NCBI GenBank assembly: GCA_030248135.1
Contig: JASANC010005261.1
Location: 56,113 to 120,112, forward strand
DNA from: Theristus sp. LFF4_11
Taxonomy: Eukaryota > Nematoda > Chromadorea > Monhysterida > Xyalidae
DNA length: 64,000 nt
Reading direction: 5' to 3'
The notes beneath the pieces are model-generated. The model searched no databases and was not told the DNA's origin. It saw nothing but the letters and a program-made list of their open reading frames with translations. This document shows positions 39,701 through 52,095 of the stretch, in pieces. Positions within the stretch are counted from its first letter, which is position 1. Each line of letters opens with the position of its first letter. Both the position numbers and the translations under genes were made by a program.

Positions 39701-39975
39701 CAAACGACCAACCGCCGCAGCCGGATAGATTCGCCCATCGGTCGTAATCGGACGGCGGTGCACGGTTGAGGACCATGTGGTTGACGCCCGAGCTGCCGCC
39801 GAGCAGTTTGCCTCGTGGCCACATCACGCGCTAGTTCGCATCGCAACAACAACGCTAACGGTTCACCGCGATAGGCAATTGCAATGCACGGGCTCACCTT
39901 ATCGGCAACCTCTTGCGCCACTCTGGTTTGTGGCTCCGTTCTGTATTGCCAGTCGGTAACGCTGTGCAACAAATG
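36787..39975 (-). CDS. GMC oxidoreductase (glucose/choline dehydrogenase-like), 5' end missing
   Basis: Ten exons read on the minus strand: 39898-~39975 (partial), 39644-39830, 39205-39339, 39012-39139, 38750-38941, 38336-38501, 37892-38040, 37627-37801, 37027-37237 and 36787-36916; phases match at every junction. Motifs in order: DWQYRTEPQ, WPRGKLLGGSSGVNHM (GMC signature 1), STSNCYLRPA, EVVVSAGAINSPQLLQLSGI (signature 2), LPAVGENLRDH, YHPHGTCTMG, DNKLRVHGVDALRVVD, and GANTNVPAMVIGERAADII. The catalytic His in HPHGTC and the downstream Asn of the active site are present. The FAD-binding GxGxxG start should lie above 39975 but is lost in homopolymer sequence. These are FAD enzymes oxidising alcohols or sugars; the substrate cannot be told. 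Intron 37238-37626 contains a fragment of a repeat also found at 56985-57110. Confidence 0.9.
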
Positions 39976-40606
39976 CCGCGGAAGGGGGGGGGGGGGCCAA
40001 AGGGGGGGGCGCGCCCGAACCGTTTGGGGGTGTTCGGGGGGGGGGGGGGGGGGGGGCGCCCCCGGCGGCCGCTGGAGGAGTGGTTGCCAGAGGCTGGCTC
40101 CAAAAGAGATGTTTGGGTTGCCGCTGCGGTTGGTTTTTTTATTGTTTGGTGTTTTTTTTTGTGTTGGTGGGGTTGGGGGGGAAGAAAAAAAACCGCGCCG
40201 CGCTGTGGGGCTTTGTTCTGTTTTTGGTTGGAAATTAAAATAAACGCCCAAATTTGGTGTTGTGGATTTTTTGTTTGTTGTTTTTTTTTGTTGTTGTGTT
40301 GTTTTTGTGTTGTTTTGTGTTTTTGTGTTTTGTGTTGTGTTGTGTTTTTTTATTTTTTTTTTTTTTTTTTTTTTTTTTTATATTTTTCTTTTTTTTTTTT
40401 TTTGTTTTGTTGTTTGTTTTGTGTTGTTTTTTTGGTTTGTGTGGTGTGTTTCCTTTTCTATTTTGTTGGAAAACCTTTTTTTTTTTTTTTTTAAAACCAA
40501 AACAAATTTTTTTTTAATGTTTTTTTTTTTTTTGTGGGGTTTTTTTTTTTTTTTTGTGTTTTTGTTGTTTTTTTTTTTTTTTTTTTTTGTTGTGGGGGGG
40601 GAATTA
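39976..40606. other. Homopolymer/T-G slippage block, probable assembly error
   Basis: Long G-runs (up to about 20), then several hundred bases of T-runs broken by G or GT, ending in another G-run. Open frames here encode only Phe/Leu/Cys runs. The GMC coding sequence enters this block and stops making sense exactly at its edge, which suggests damaged consensus rather than biology. Confidence 0.7.
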
Positions 40607-41640
40607 TCTAAAAATGCGGGAGACGCATATAAAAGGAGGAATATGGCCTTGTGTAAGCAGTGAAAGACTTGGCTCGACAACGCTTTTCAAGTCTCTAATG
40701 TGGTACACACGGATACAAGTACATAAGAGCCATATTTTTGCGCCGTTTATTTATGATTTCGGTTGCACATGGCAACCCTCGTACTTTGTATTGTAGACAA
40801 ATGAAACTTTGACATTTGCGGATTTCGGGCAGTTAGCGACCACTAAAACTACTAAAATAACAATCAGACTTTAGCTCGCTGACACTGGTTTGTCCAGGAC
40901 AAATTGTACCGCAGAAGCATTGCGGAACGCAAGGTCTCCTGTGGCAAAGGCAATGACTCACGGGACAGACGGTTTATCCTGCCACACTAGTTGAAGTTGA
41001 CACCGGTAAAAAAGGTGAAAATCAATGGAAGACAACTCCTTTTTGTCACTGGTGCTGGTGTGTACACAGCGGTGCGTACGTTAACAACAACGAAAAAGCT
41101 ACATGCAACAATGTTTTGCAATCTCTGATTTTTCTGTTTTTGCACAGAATTTACAGAATTTCGCACATGGCGTGATTTTAGATTAAATCGAAGAGGACAA
41201 TTATAAAATAACTTCAAAGTTTTACGCTTTTCAGCAAAACGAAAACGAAAACGAAAGTTTCGGATTCGCTGCCCTCCGGGGATATAGCGACCGCAGGCCA
41301 CCGAAACCGAAATCGGGCTAAGATCACTGGTGCCCCCCAAGACAGAGCGGGGCTTAGAGGCTGTCCCCCTCACATGGCGAGGATATTGGTTCCACAGGAT
41401 GGTGAGCCGTCCATTCCCCAATCCCACCGCAGTTTGGTACCTTCGGGTTTCCGGAATCGGTGGGGGGCGTGCTTAAAAACAAACAAACAAACGCGGCGCA
41501 AAAATATGACTCTTATGTACTTGTATCCGTGTGTACCACATTAGAGACTTGAAAAGCGTTGTCGAGCCAAGTCTTTCACTGCTTACACAAGGCCATATTC
41601 CTCCTTTTATATGCGTCTCCCGCATTTTTAGATAATATTC
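40607..41640. mobile_element. Fold-back element with ~140-bp terminal inverted repeats
   Basis: The left arm (about 40607-40748: ATTATCTAAAAATGCGGGAG, then ATATAAAAGGAGGAATATGG) is the inverse of the right arm (about 41497-41640) almost base for base. The interior (41270-41455) contains the repeat segment also found at 4027-4120. No transposase recognised. Confidence 0.75.
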
Positions 41641-41689
41641 TGACTTTTACATAAGCCCCGAAGGTCGGACTAAAATCACAGTTCGACTC

Positions 41690-43145
41690 AGGTTTTTCAT
41701 TTTTCGTTTTTTAGGCCGATTTCGCATATGCTATTTCTACCGCCGATTCGCCCAAAATCGTCACGATTCAGTACCTAGAATTGCTCACGCAAGAAAACTG
41801 ACCCAAAAGACGTGATTGGCTCAATGAATTACCATGGAAAACACCGTTTTCTTGTTTTTCATTTCTGGACCGTTTTCGCCGATTTCCACGGCCGATTCGC
41901 CCGAAATCGTCACGATTCGGTATCTAGAGTTGCTCACATAAGAAAACTAACCCAGAATCCGTGATCAGCGCATTGAATTACTATGGAAAACACCGTTTTT
42001 TTTTGTTTTTCATTTCTGAACCGATTTCGCCAATTTCCACGGCCGATTCGCCCGAAATCGTCACGATTCAGTATCTAGAGTTGCTCACGCAAGAAAACTA
42101 ACCCAGAATCCGTGATCAGCGCATTGAATTACCATGGAAAACACAGTTTTCTTGTTTTTCATTTCTGGTCCGATTTCGCCATTTTCCACGGCCGATTCGC
42201 TTGAAATCGTTAAGATTCAGTACCTAGAATTGTTCACAAAAAAATTAACCCAAAATCGGTGATCAGCGCATTGAATTACCCTGGAAAATACCCTTTTCTT
42301 GTTTTTCGTTTATGGACCGATTTCGCCAATTTCCACGGCCGATTCGCCCGAAATCGTCGCGATTCAGCATCTAGAGTTGCTCACGTAAGAAAACTAACCA
42401 AAATCTGTGATCAGCGCATTGAATTACCCTGGAAAACACCCTTTTCTTGTTTTTCGTTTCTGGACCGTTTTCGCCGATTTCCACGGCCGATTCGCCCGAA
42501 ATCGTCACGATTCAGCATCTAGAGTTGCTCACATAAAAAAACTAACCCAAAATCCGTGATCAGCGCATTGAATTACCCTGGAAAACACCCCTTTCTTGTT
42601 TTTCGTTTATGGACCGATTTCGCCAATTTCCACGGCCGATTCGCCCGAAATCGTCGCGATTCAGCATCTAGAGTTGCTCACGTAAGAAAACTAACCCAAA
42701 ATCCGTGATCAGCGCACTGAATTACCTTGGAAAATACCCTTTTCTTGTTTTTCGTTTCTGGACCGATTTCGCCAATTTCCACGGCCGATTCGCCCGAAAT
42801 CGTCACGATTCAGCATCTAGAGTTGCTCACATAAAAATACTAACCCAAAATTAGTGATCAGCGCATTGAATTACCCTAGAAAACACCCTTTTCTTGTTTT
42901 TCGGATCTGGACCGGTTCGCCTTTCCGGGGGTGGCCGGAAGGTCGTGGATGAGGGCCACGAAAAAAACTAAACAAAAGTTCGGGGCGGGATTTACCCTGG
43001 AAAACACCCTTTTCTTTTTTTCGTTTCTGGACCGATTTCGCCAATTACCACGGCCGATTCGCCCGAAATCGTCACGATTCAGCATCTAGAGTTGCTCACG
43101 TAAGAAAACTAACCCAAAATCCGTGATTAGCGCATTGAATTCCCA
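41690..43145. repeat. Satellite-like tandem array, ~148-bp unit, about 10 copies
   Basis: Unit anchors CGGCCGATTCGCCCGAAATC recur near 41890, 42039, 42188, 42336, 42485, 42634, 42782 and 43055, with a divergent first copy near 41737. The unit also carries CATCTAGAGTTGCTCAC, GTGATCAGCGCATTGAATTA and CTTGTTTTTCGTTTCTGGAC. One unit near 42900-42990 is disrupted by GC-rich unrelated sequence. Confidence 0.9.
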
Positions 43146-43285
43146 CGGACTAGACGTTTTTCCTGTTTTTTTTCGTTACTCAGACAAAATTTTTAAGATT
43201 GAAAAACTGATATCCAGTCAAAAAGGGAAATTTTTAAAAAACACAAATTTTTCCCCCAAAAGTGGCCGGGGAAAAAAAAAAACTA

Positions 43286-43545
43286 ATTTTTCAAAATCTA
43301 CGGATGAAATTACCCCAGGAAACATTTTTGTTCAACTGTGAAAGTGTCCCAGCTAAAAATTGAAAGAGCGAACACTTAAAACCAGGTGAAAACCCTGCGA
43401 ACTTTTAAAAATACCCAATTTTTACCCAAAAACAAGGTCGGGGCAAAAAATTAACCCAAAGAGCAAAATCTACGGATGAAATTACCCCAGGAAACATTTT
43501 TGTTCGACTGTGAAAGTGTCGCAGGTAAAAATTGAAAGGGCGAAC
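43286..43545. repeat. Two tandem copies of a ~175-bp unit
   Basis: AAATCTACGGATGAAATTAC, CCCAGGAAACATTTTTGTTC, CTGTGAAAGTGTC and AATTGAAAG recur at 43286-43370 and 43461-43545. This adjoins the satellite and may be a relative. Confidence 0.75.
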
Positions 43546-44309
43546 ACATGTTGATTACATACCTGAAAAAAAAATACCAAGAAAAATAAGTAACACTGTT
43601 TTCAGAATAGGTTTTTCGTGTCTACAGCGTATGAAAAGTCGTCCGATGAAAATTTTTTCGCGGCTCAGAACACAACTTTGGGTGTTCGTTTCGTGTGCAC
43701 AGAGCCAAGTTTGTGGCTTATACTATGCTCGCTGGAGGCAGCGAGCAAATTTGAAAAAAGCGCGCTGGGGTATAACGGCTCATATTATGCGTGATGCGCT
43801 CTCCGCTCGCTGCGCTCGCTCGCGCATCCGCATGATCCTTATGTGGCGATTTAAAGTCGCCTAAGTGACTCTGCCCTATGTAAGGGACTCGGATCACTTT
43901 ACCAATTTTGAATTCCCGCGTACTGCAGAAGCTGTTTACCTGTCTATGCATGCGCGCATTCAGTTGCGGGACCAAAATGAAAGGTCATAGATACAGGAGA
44001 CAACACAGTCCCTAACGTTGTCCGCTGCGGACCAGTTCACATCGACACATAACTTCCATTATGCAGACGAAAAAACGATGTCACTGAAAACCGAAGAAAC
44101 ACAGGATTGATAAAATAAGTGAATGCATACATAAAAGCAAAAGTCGGCGAGAACGAATAGGCAGATAACCACCCCAAGTTTTTACCAAAGACAAAATCAG
44201 CAAAATGCTACCAACCGCCGACATCAGAAACAATGAACGAAAAAAACACAATTGAAACTAGAGAAATAAACACGACCACAAACCGAGAACATCAGCCAGA
44301 ACAGTCACG
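43546..44309. other. Intergenic, contains an inverted dispersed-repeat relic
   Basis: 43860-43980 matches the inverse of 24190-24300. 43770-43830 is a GC-rich imperfect palindrome (GCGTGATGCGCTCTCCGCTC, then GCTCGCGCATCCGCATGATC). No gene. Confidence 0.45.
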
Positions 44310-44800
44310 GTTAACATTAAGGCGCCATTCATGGAGGTTGAGCGCTGACGCGCGTCACCTGCTACACATTCACGAAGCAAAAAAACAGCGCGTTTCAGCG
44401 CGCGTCAGCGCGCTTCAGTTTTGGAACATATGCACCTTCAGGTTGGCCTACATGTTTAAACGACGGTTTAAAGACATTTGCGTTAAAAGACATTTACCTA
44501 GAAACTAACTGCGTGTTTAACGGTTAAAATAAACTACAATTCTCCGAATATGTCCTAAACCTAATCCTAAGCAAAGCCTGAGCCTAATCCTAATTCTAAA
44601 TTCAGCCCTAAGCCTAAGCCAAGCCTTTTCAGAAGTGCGGTGCATGAGCAAATAGCGCACGTGACCACTCCAGGGAAGGGAATCCATTCCATAATCCTAA
44701 TCCTGTTTAAACATGTAACATTAGGGCACCTTCATACGCACGTTGATGTTAGCGCGCGTCAACGCGCTTCAGCGCGCGCGTGCATGAATGGGCCTTAAAA
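44310..44800. mobile_element. MITE-like fold-back with GCGCGTCAGCGCG motifs
   Basis: The left end (about 44316: TTAAGGCGCCATTCATGGAG, then GCGCGTCAGCGCGCTTCAG) and the right end (about 44735-44800: GCGCGCGTCAACGCGCTTCA, then TGCATGAATGGGCCTTAA) form inverted ends beginning TTAAGGC(G/C)CATTCATG. A CCTAAN tract copy lies inside (44555-44632). The TTAAGGCNCATTCATG end resembles the small MITEs at 58738, 62353 and 63727. Confidence 0.5.
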
Positions 44801-44884
44801 GTGAGCAAGTGAACAAGAGAACAACAGCAAAAGCACAAAGACACACAGCACAGCTTCTTTTCCGTTTCTTTTTTCTCTCAACTG

Positions 44885-47400
44885 TCGATGCGATATAGAT
44901 GGTATGAATAATTCATTCGTCAAACACTGAATAATGAGTAATATATTATTCAAATTGTATTATTCACGTAATTTTTTAAACTAGCCAATTGACCCGTGCC
45001 TACGGCACGGTTAGCTGATAAATAATTACAATTGTTATTTTTGTGTGGATTTTGGCCTTTTGAACCGTGCTAAAAATGCATTGCATTTTGATTTTGAGCT
45101 GCTTTAGTCGTTCCCGTTCAAATTATCAAAAACAATCTTCTGATCAAGAACACAATCTTTACTGCATTCCGTTTGAAAATTGAAAACAATGTTTTTTAAT
45201 CACCAATGGTCAATTGCTGTTTTCGTTAAAAATATGTGAAGCGATTTCAAAATTAATTGAATTGAAACGACAAAAAGTAACGTGTTATAAAAATCGTTTT
45301 TGAATGTAATTTGTAATTGCAATTTTGAATTTTTGTTTTTTGAAATTGACAGATTTCCAATTAAACCCGGGTGTTGAAAACAAACTTAAAATCCGAAGTT
45401 TATAATATTGCTGTTATGTTTTTTACCCCTTCACCCTGCTCAAAAGCAAATCCTTTTTTAGAGTGAAAATATAAAAAAATAAACAAAAAATATAAAAAGT
45501 GGCGTTTAAATAAAAAATACCCATTTAAAAAACACTGTTTTTACACCTTAACATATACCCTAGTCCTTAACATATAACCCAAGCCTTTTCGCAAAGTGAA
45601 AATGAATCGGGAAACAAAAAGTAACGTTTTTCAAACACCCATTTAAATAGTCATGCAGCTTCATTTATGCGTTTTTGTATTTGACACATTTTTATTTAAA
45701 ACTGCGTGTTGAAAAAACGTCAAATTTGAAAAAAAAAATTCCAAATGTGAAAAAGCCATCTTGCTTTCTAATCAGACTTTTAGTAAATCGCGGACTTCAT
45801 TAACAAACCCCGTTTGTTTGATTTTGCAAATTTTTTTAGTTGACTTGTTTAGATAAAACTTTTCTATTTTTGAAAAAGTCTCAAGCAATATCTTTACAAC
45901 ACTTTTCTGTTTTCGAAAAAGTTCTCAAGCAATAACTTTTCAACCAAACGATAATGAAAAATAATGTCTTGAAAGCAAAGTGCAATGTGCACTTGCAATT
46001 TCGATGTCGTTTTGCAACCTGATTTTTAAAAACAATTGCAACCATTCTTCACAGTTGGTTTTCTTTTATCTTCGCTTTCGGTCATCAAGTTTTGAACAGC
46101 AACAGTTGCCATTATTTGTCAATCGTATCTTGATGCGCTGTCGCGGATGACCAAAGAGTATCATGATGACTTCTCAGTGAAGAGCGACTTTTTTGAGAAA
46201 ATAATTGGCATTGATACTTAAAAAATGAGCTTTGGCTTAGCTACCTTAAATAGCAAAAATGAGCGCCAATTCAAATTTCAAAAAAGTGCCACACACAGAC
46301 ACGACTATTATCTTAGTATTATGATGATGATGACTAGCCAATTGACCCGTGCCTACGGCACGGTTAGCTGATAAATACAATTGTTATTTTTGAGTGGATT
46401 TTGGCTTTTTGAACCGTGCCCACGACCGGTCTAAAAATGCATTGCATTTTGATTTTGAGTTGATTTAGTTGTTCCCGTTTTAATTATCAAAAACAATCTT
46501 CTGATTAAGAACACAATCTTTACTGCATTCCCTTTTAAAATTAAAAACAATCTTTTTTAATCATCAATGGTCAATTGCCGTTCCCTTTAAAAATGTGAAA
46601 AACGATTTTAAAGTTAATTGAATTGAAACGACAAAACGTAACGTTTTATAAAAATCTTCTGATTAAGAACACAATCTTTACTGCATTCCCTTTTAAAATT
46701 AAAAACAATCTTTTTTAATCATCAATGGTCAATTGCCGTTCCCGTTAAAAATGTGAAAAACATTTTTAAAGTTAGGTAATTGAATTGAAACGACAAAACG
46801 TAACTTTTTATAAAAATCTTTTTTGAATGTAATTTGTAATATTGCAATTTTGAATTTTTGCTTTTGAAATTGACACTTTTTTTGAATTAAACCCGCGTTT
46901 TGAAAACAAACTTAAAATGCGGAGTTTATAAGTTTGCCGTATGTTTTTACCTGTTCACGCTGCCTTGAGCCAATCCTTTTTTGAAAAGTGAAAAGAAAAA
47001 TTTTGAATTTTTGTTTTTGAAATTGACACATTTCTAATTACACCCGCTTGTTGAAACAAATTTAAAATGCGAAGTTTGTTATTATGTTTTTTTTTACCCG
47101 TTCACCCTGTTTTAAGCCAATCCTTTTTTGTAAAGTGAAAATATAAAAAATGAACAAAAAATATTGTTTTGAAACCATAGTGTATAGATGGTATGAATAA
47201 TTCATTCGTCAAACACTGAATTTGAATAATGAATGACGAATGAGTAATATATTATTCAAATTGCATTATTCACGTAATTTTTCAAATTATTCACGTAATT
47301 TTTCAAATTATTCATTACTCACATGAATAATTTGCCGATAGTAAATGATTAATGAATAATGAACGATTGTTCATTGACTTTTACCTGCCACCCTGTATTT
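44885..47400. repeat. Nested AT-rich interspersed repeats
   Basis: An outer pair TAGATGGTATGAATAATTCA occurs at about 44897 and 47187. Inside, TAGCCAATTGACCCGTGCCT to GATAAATA occurs at 44983 and 46334 (about 1,350 bp apart). A local tandem duplication of about 155 bp (ATCTTCTGATTAAGAACACA and following) occurs at 46494 and 46650. A CCTAAN/CCAAGCC copy lies at 45545-45600. No ORF of note. It looks like one element inserted in another plus a segmental duplication. Confidence 0.65.
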
Positions 47401-48594
47401 TTCCCTAACACACTGATGTTTTAGTTATCGAATCAGGTGCAAATCATCAATGGCGGAGAGGATCAAGTGCAAATCACAATTTTAAACGAATCAACACTGA
47501 TGTAAAAGTAAACAAAATGTTTAGTTATAACTAAAGGCCCTAACGTCTGCTTTCCTAATTGGTTCAGGATAAAACTAATTGGCGACAGTTGTTAGGTATA
47601 CAGGTATAACATATCCAAATTTCAGTTCAAACGGATAACCGGTGTAGAAGATATAGCCATTAACCGTTGCTTGTCGTAAAAAAATATGTGTGCACACAGA
47701 TAAACACAACAACAACAGAGAGAAACATAACACCGTCTCTTGTGACTTACGCGTGAGGGGTGCATAACTACTCACATACGTATGTGTGTATGCCACATAC
47801 AAAACAACCCCCTCGCATGATTTCCTTTCATTTTTTTGTGTTTGTTGATTTTTCAATTTTCTGGACAAAAATGGCTGTATCTCGAGTTATATAAGACCAA
47901 ATTGAACGATTCTTTTACTTTTCCAAACTCAAATGCACTCAGGATTTTAAAAATGTGTTGAATTTTGCACAGCTATTACGAATTCGCGGATAAAGTGTAA
48001 AACAAGTAGTGCAACATGCAGATTCTTGGTGGCCCAGCTGAAATGCGGAAAAACATGATACAATTTTGACGCACTGCATAAACAAACAAAACAAACCAAC
48101 CGCGAGGTCATTTTTAATTTCAGAAGTTTGTTTTGGTGCACCATCTGTGGAAATTTACAAGTAGATTTCAGTAGCTTCCTGTCAGTGTACATGTTTTTTG
48201 TCCCTTTTCAATGCTCATGAGGTATCACAAAATGCGAGGTTGGTGTGGTCAATCAAGATGTGTTCTGAGCACACAAATTTTTGCAACTTGTTTTAAACAA
48301 GTTCAATCTTTTTGTTTGCATTATTCATTCGTCATTAATAGTACTATTTGAATAATGGGCCCATTACTCATTATTCAAAATAGTATTAATCAAATAATTT
48401 AAAAACCCCATTATTCATTCGTCAACTAACGAATAATCAGCCAATAGTATACCAACTATACGATGCGATGCGATTTTTCTCTGTTTTTTCTACCTGCGAT
48501 GCAAAAAATGTCGCACAGTCATTGGCAAAATGCACAGAGAAAAACTCAAATTTCGACTTTCCCAACCCCCCCCCGCGGGGGGCATGTCACTTGA
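47401..48594. other. Intergenic, repeat remnants only
   Basis: 47440-48300 shows no gene. 48320-48470 has ATTCATTCGTC and GAATAATG phrases related to 44900-44950 and 47187-47290. Nothing else recognised. Confidence 0.4.
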
Positions 48595-49422
48595 GGCCGG
48601 TGTCACGATTTTATTTCCCCGTGTTTTTATTTCTCCGCACTGGGATTTAACCATGGTGCTAAATCCCCGTACGGGGAATGGACTATGGTGTTAATTCCCC
48701 GTAGCCGTTTTAAAAACTGAAGTGCAAAAACTGAACTGAAAACAAAAAAATTGAAGTGCACTTTTAGAACCAAAAAGTAAAACAAAAACACGTTTGAAAA
48801 TGTTCAATGAGTGAAAACAATCCAGCAGAGCAAACGAAACAAAATTGACAGAGAAAAATATAAGTTCACTTTTAAAATCAAAAAGTATAATTAAAACATT
48901 TTTGAAAGAGTTGTAAGAGTGAAAACGAATCCAGCAACGAAACAAAATGACAGGTAAAAAAACCAATCGAACAGCATGAATAAAACAGTCTGCAAACGCA
49001 AAACGGTCCATGACTGGGACATTTTGTGTGGTCATGTATCGATAACTGTGACGTAATTATGCACCTGGGTGAACATGCCACACTAGTTAGTGAGTGTTTC
49101 AATTCTGTGGCAGTAACCATTACGTAATTCACACGATACGTGTTTTTCTCTTTGCGTCCACTTGTTCTCTTTATTTCACATCATTGTTGAAGTGATATTT
49201 GTGATACGTTACCATTTGCACCGCACACGGATTCGCATTGTATTGTGGGCATGTGACAGCCTGTATTCAGCTGGATTTGGAAATACTGCATACGGGGTTT
49301 TTAAAACTGCTACGGGGAATTAACACCATGGTCCATTCCCCGTACGGGGATTTAGCACCATGGTTAAATCCCCGTGCGGGGAAATAAAAACACGGGGAAA
49401 TAAAATCGTGACACCGGAATCA
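48595..49422. mobile_element. Fold-back element with CCCCGTACGGGG palindromes
   Basis: The left arm (about 48597-48712: CCGGTGTCACGATTTTATTT, then AATCCCCGTACGGGGAATGG) is inverted at about 49300-49421. Arms are about 115 bp, the interior about 590 bp, with no recognisable coding sequence. Confidence 0.75.
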
Positions 49423-49502
49423 TAGTTGTTCTAGGGGGGCTGGGGGAGGGGCGCCCCCCCCCAAAAAAATTTGAATCTATCTCCATCAGCGTGGCTTCAT
49501 AA

Positions 49503-50430
49503 GTCACGGAATGGGAATGGGAGAATGTGAAATCCGAATCCAATAAGACAAAACTCAGCCCATTTGCACCAATTCACGCAGGCGTATGTTCAATTGCGGC
49601 TCTCTAATTGCGTCCTGAAGAGTTGCAGCCCGCTCATTGCGGCCTGTTCGGTTGCGGCCCGGAGAATTAGGGCTCGGACAATTCCGGCCTGGCGAATGTT
49701 TCTCGAGCAATAGTAAACCACCTGTACCGTTTTTCGTGATCTTCGATAAATCCAAAATCAAACAAATCACGGCAAAACAGTTTTTTTTCAAAAACTCACG
49801 TTTCCGAAGAGCCTTTATGTAAAAGGCTTGGCTTAGGAGATCTACAACAACTTTGCTTAGTTTTGGGATTAGATTTGGCTGAAGTTTATTTTCTTTTTTG
49901 CAATTATTTTAAAATCTGCGATTGCGTTGGTTGATTGTGGAATGCGAAAAAAAATCAATCCTCCCAACTAGGGTTGTTAAAAAAATCGCTCTTTTTGTTT
50001 TGTTTTTTTAAATTGTCGAAGCCTAAAATCAGTCGGTAAAACGGTCCAAAATCGACTGCTAAAGGTTTCACGAGGTATAATCAAAGAAAAATTTTGTTGA
50101 ACTTCCGAAAAATTGTGCCAAAATTGAGGTTTTCAGAGCATCAGCATATTAGAGGAAAATTTTTCGAATTTAAAAAAAATCGGCATTTTTGTTTTTTTTA
50201 ATCACTTTTTTTTTAAATTTCATTTTTGTTTGACAACCCTACTCCCAACTCCCAGCAGTTTATCGGTCGTTCTGGGGAAAATTCGCCGAGCCGGAATCGT
50301 CCGGACCGGAAATATTCAGGCGGGAATCGTCCGGACCAAAAAAAATTTGGGCCGGAATCGAACGGGGCGCAACTCTTCGGGCCAGAGGCCGCAATGTTAC
50401 CAAGAAAAACGGGCAAAGAAGAAGAAGCCA
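49503..50430. mobile_element. CCGGAA-array element, copy 3
   Basis: Starts CACGGAATGGGAATGGGAGA as copy 2 does at 25825, with the same TTGCAGCCCGCTCATTGCGG array (49615-49690). The facing cluster GAGCCGGAATCGTCCGGACC, later AATCGAACGGGGCGCAACTC, lies at 50285-50395. A piece of the larger fold-back (from 50015) has inserted between the halves. Confidence 0.6.
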
Positions 50431-52095
50431 GTAAAGAGCGTGGGGAGGGGCCGAGGGGGGTACACGTAAGGTTGTTAAACAAAAATGAAATTTTTTTTTA
50501 AAGTGATTTAAAAAAAAACAAAAATGCCGATTTAAAAAAAAAATTCGAAAATTTTTTCTCTAATATGCTCTGGCCTTTAACAAAACCACGGAGGCAACAC
50601 GGAACACGGAGGCTGCACGCTTAACAAAACCACGGAGGCAACACGGAGGCTGCGTGCAGCTAAAGTGAACCATATTTTATATGCACACAACACGCTGCGC
50701 ACCTTTAACAAAACCACGGAACGGAACACGGAGGCACGCGGATTTGTGGAGATTTGGGGACAGGACAAATCCGTCCCCCTCCAAAAAAATTATGTTTTTG
50801 TTAAATAAATAAATAAATAAATAAAAGCGCAATAAAGCAAAGCAAAGCTAAATGTCAAAACTAGACTTCAAGGATTACGGTAGCTCTCCAACGGGTCTCG
50901 ACACGATTTTTTAAAAACGTCCCTGATTGCCAGCAAAAGCTACTCTATTGCTGGACACCGTTCATATGATTGCAATAAACAGTCTTTTGTTTGAAGTTCG
51001 GGCACACGGGTTACGGTAGCGGTAGTTTTGGGTCTTGACACGAAGTTGCTGAAAACTACTTTGTTTCTTGCGAATAACAGTTGAAACCATTTAGAAACAT
51101 GCCGCATTATCACAGAACGTCAAAAATCGGATTTTAAGGAGTACGGTAACTCTGCTGTGGGTCTCGACACGATTTTTTTTAAACGTTCTTTTATTGCCAA
51201 GAACTGTTACTAGAATGGTGGATACCGTTCACATGATTGCATGAAACAGTCATATGTCTGAAGTAAGGTCCCACGGGTTACGGTAGCTGTAGTTCGGTCT
51301 TGACACGAAGTTGCTGAAAACTACTGTGAATAACAGTTGTTTCTTGCAATCATGTGAACGGTGTTCATCAATTTAGTATTTTCCTGGCAATAAAAGGCAG
51401 TTTAAAAAAATCGCGTCGAGACCCACACAGCAGAGTTACCGTATTCTTTGAACTCAAGTTTTGACATTTTGTGAAAACGCTGCGTGTTTCTAAATGGTTT
51501 CAACTGTTATTCGCAAGAAACAAAGTAGTTTTCAGCAACTTCGTGTCAAGACCCAAAACTATCGCTACCGTAACCCGTGTACCCGAACTTCAAACAAAAG
51601 ACTGTTTGTTGCAATCATATGAACGGTGTCCAGCAATAGAGTAGCTTTTGCTGGCAATCAGGGACGTTTTTAAAAAATCGTGTCGAGACCCGTTGGAGAG
51701 CTACCGTAATCCTTGAAGTCTAGTTTTGACATTTAGCTTTGCTTTGCTTTATTGCGCTTTTATTTATTTATTTGTTTATTTAACAAAAACATAATTTTTT
51801 TGGAGGGGGACGGATTTGTCCTGTCCCCAAATCTCCCCAAATCCGCGTGCCTCCGTGTTCCGTGGTTTTGTTAAAGGTGCGCAGCGTGTTGTGTGCATAT
51901 AAAATATGGGTCACTTTAGCTGCACGCAGCCTCCGTGTTGCCTCCGTGGTTTTGTTAAAGGCCATATGCTCTGAAAACCTCAATTTTGGCACAATTTTTC
52001 CAAAGTTCAACAAAAATTTTCTTTGATTATACCTCGTAAAACCTTTAGCAGTCGATTTTGGACCGTTTTACCGACTGATTTTAGGCTTCGACAAC
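50015..52095. mobile_element. Large (~2 kb) nested fold-back
   Basis: The outer arms 50018-50150 (TCGAAGCCTAAAATCAGTCG to TTTTCAGAGCAT) and 51968-52092 are inverse copies. The inner arms 50575-51260 (TTTAACAAAACCACGGAGGC and on) and 51270-51965 are also nearly perfect inverse copies, meeting near 51265. A separate, smaller inverted pair (50150-50240 against 50470-50570) lies only in the left half, around the right-hand half of the CCGGAA copy 3. No transposase seen. Confidence 0.75.

Noticed and set aside
40254..40663. Phe/Cys-rich open frames that mimic membrane proteins
   Set aside because: They are translations of T-runs in a probable low-quality block.
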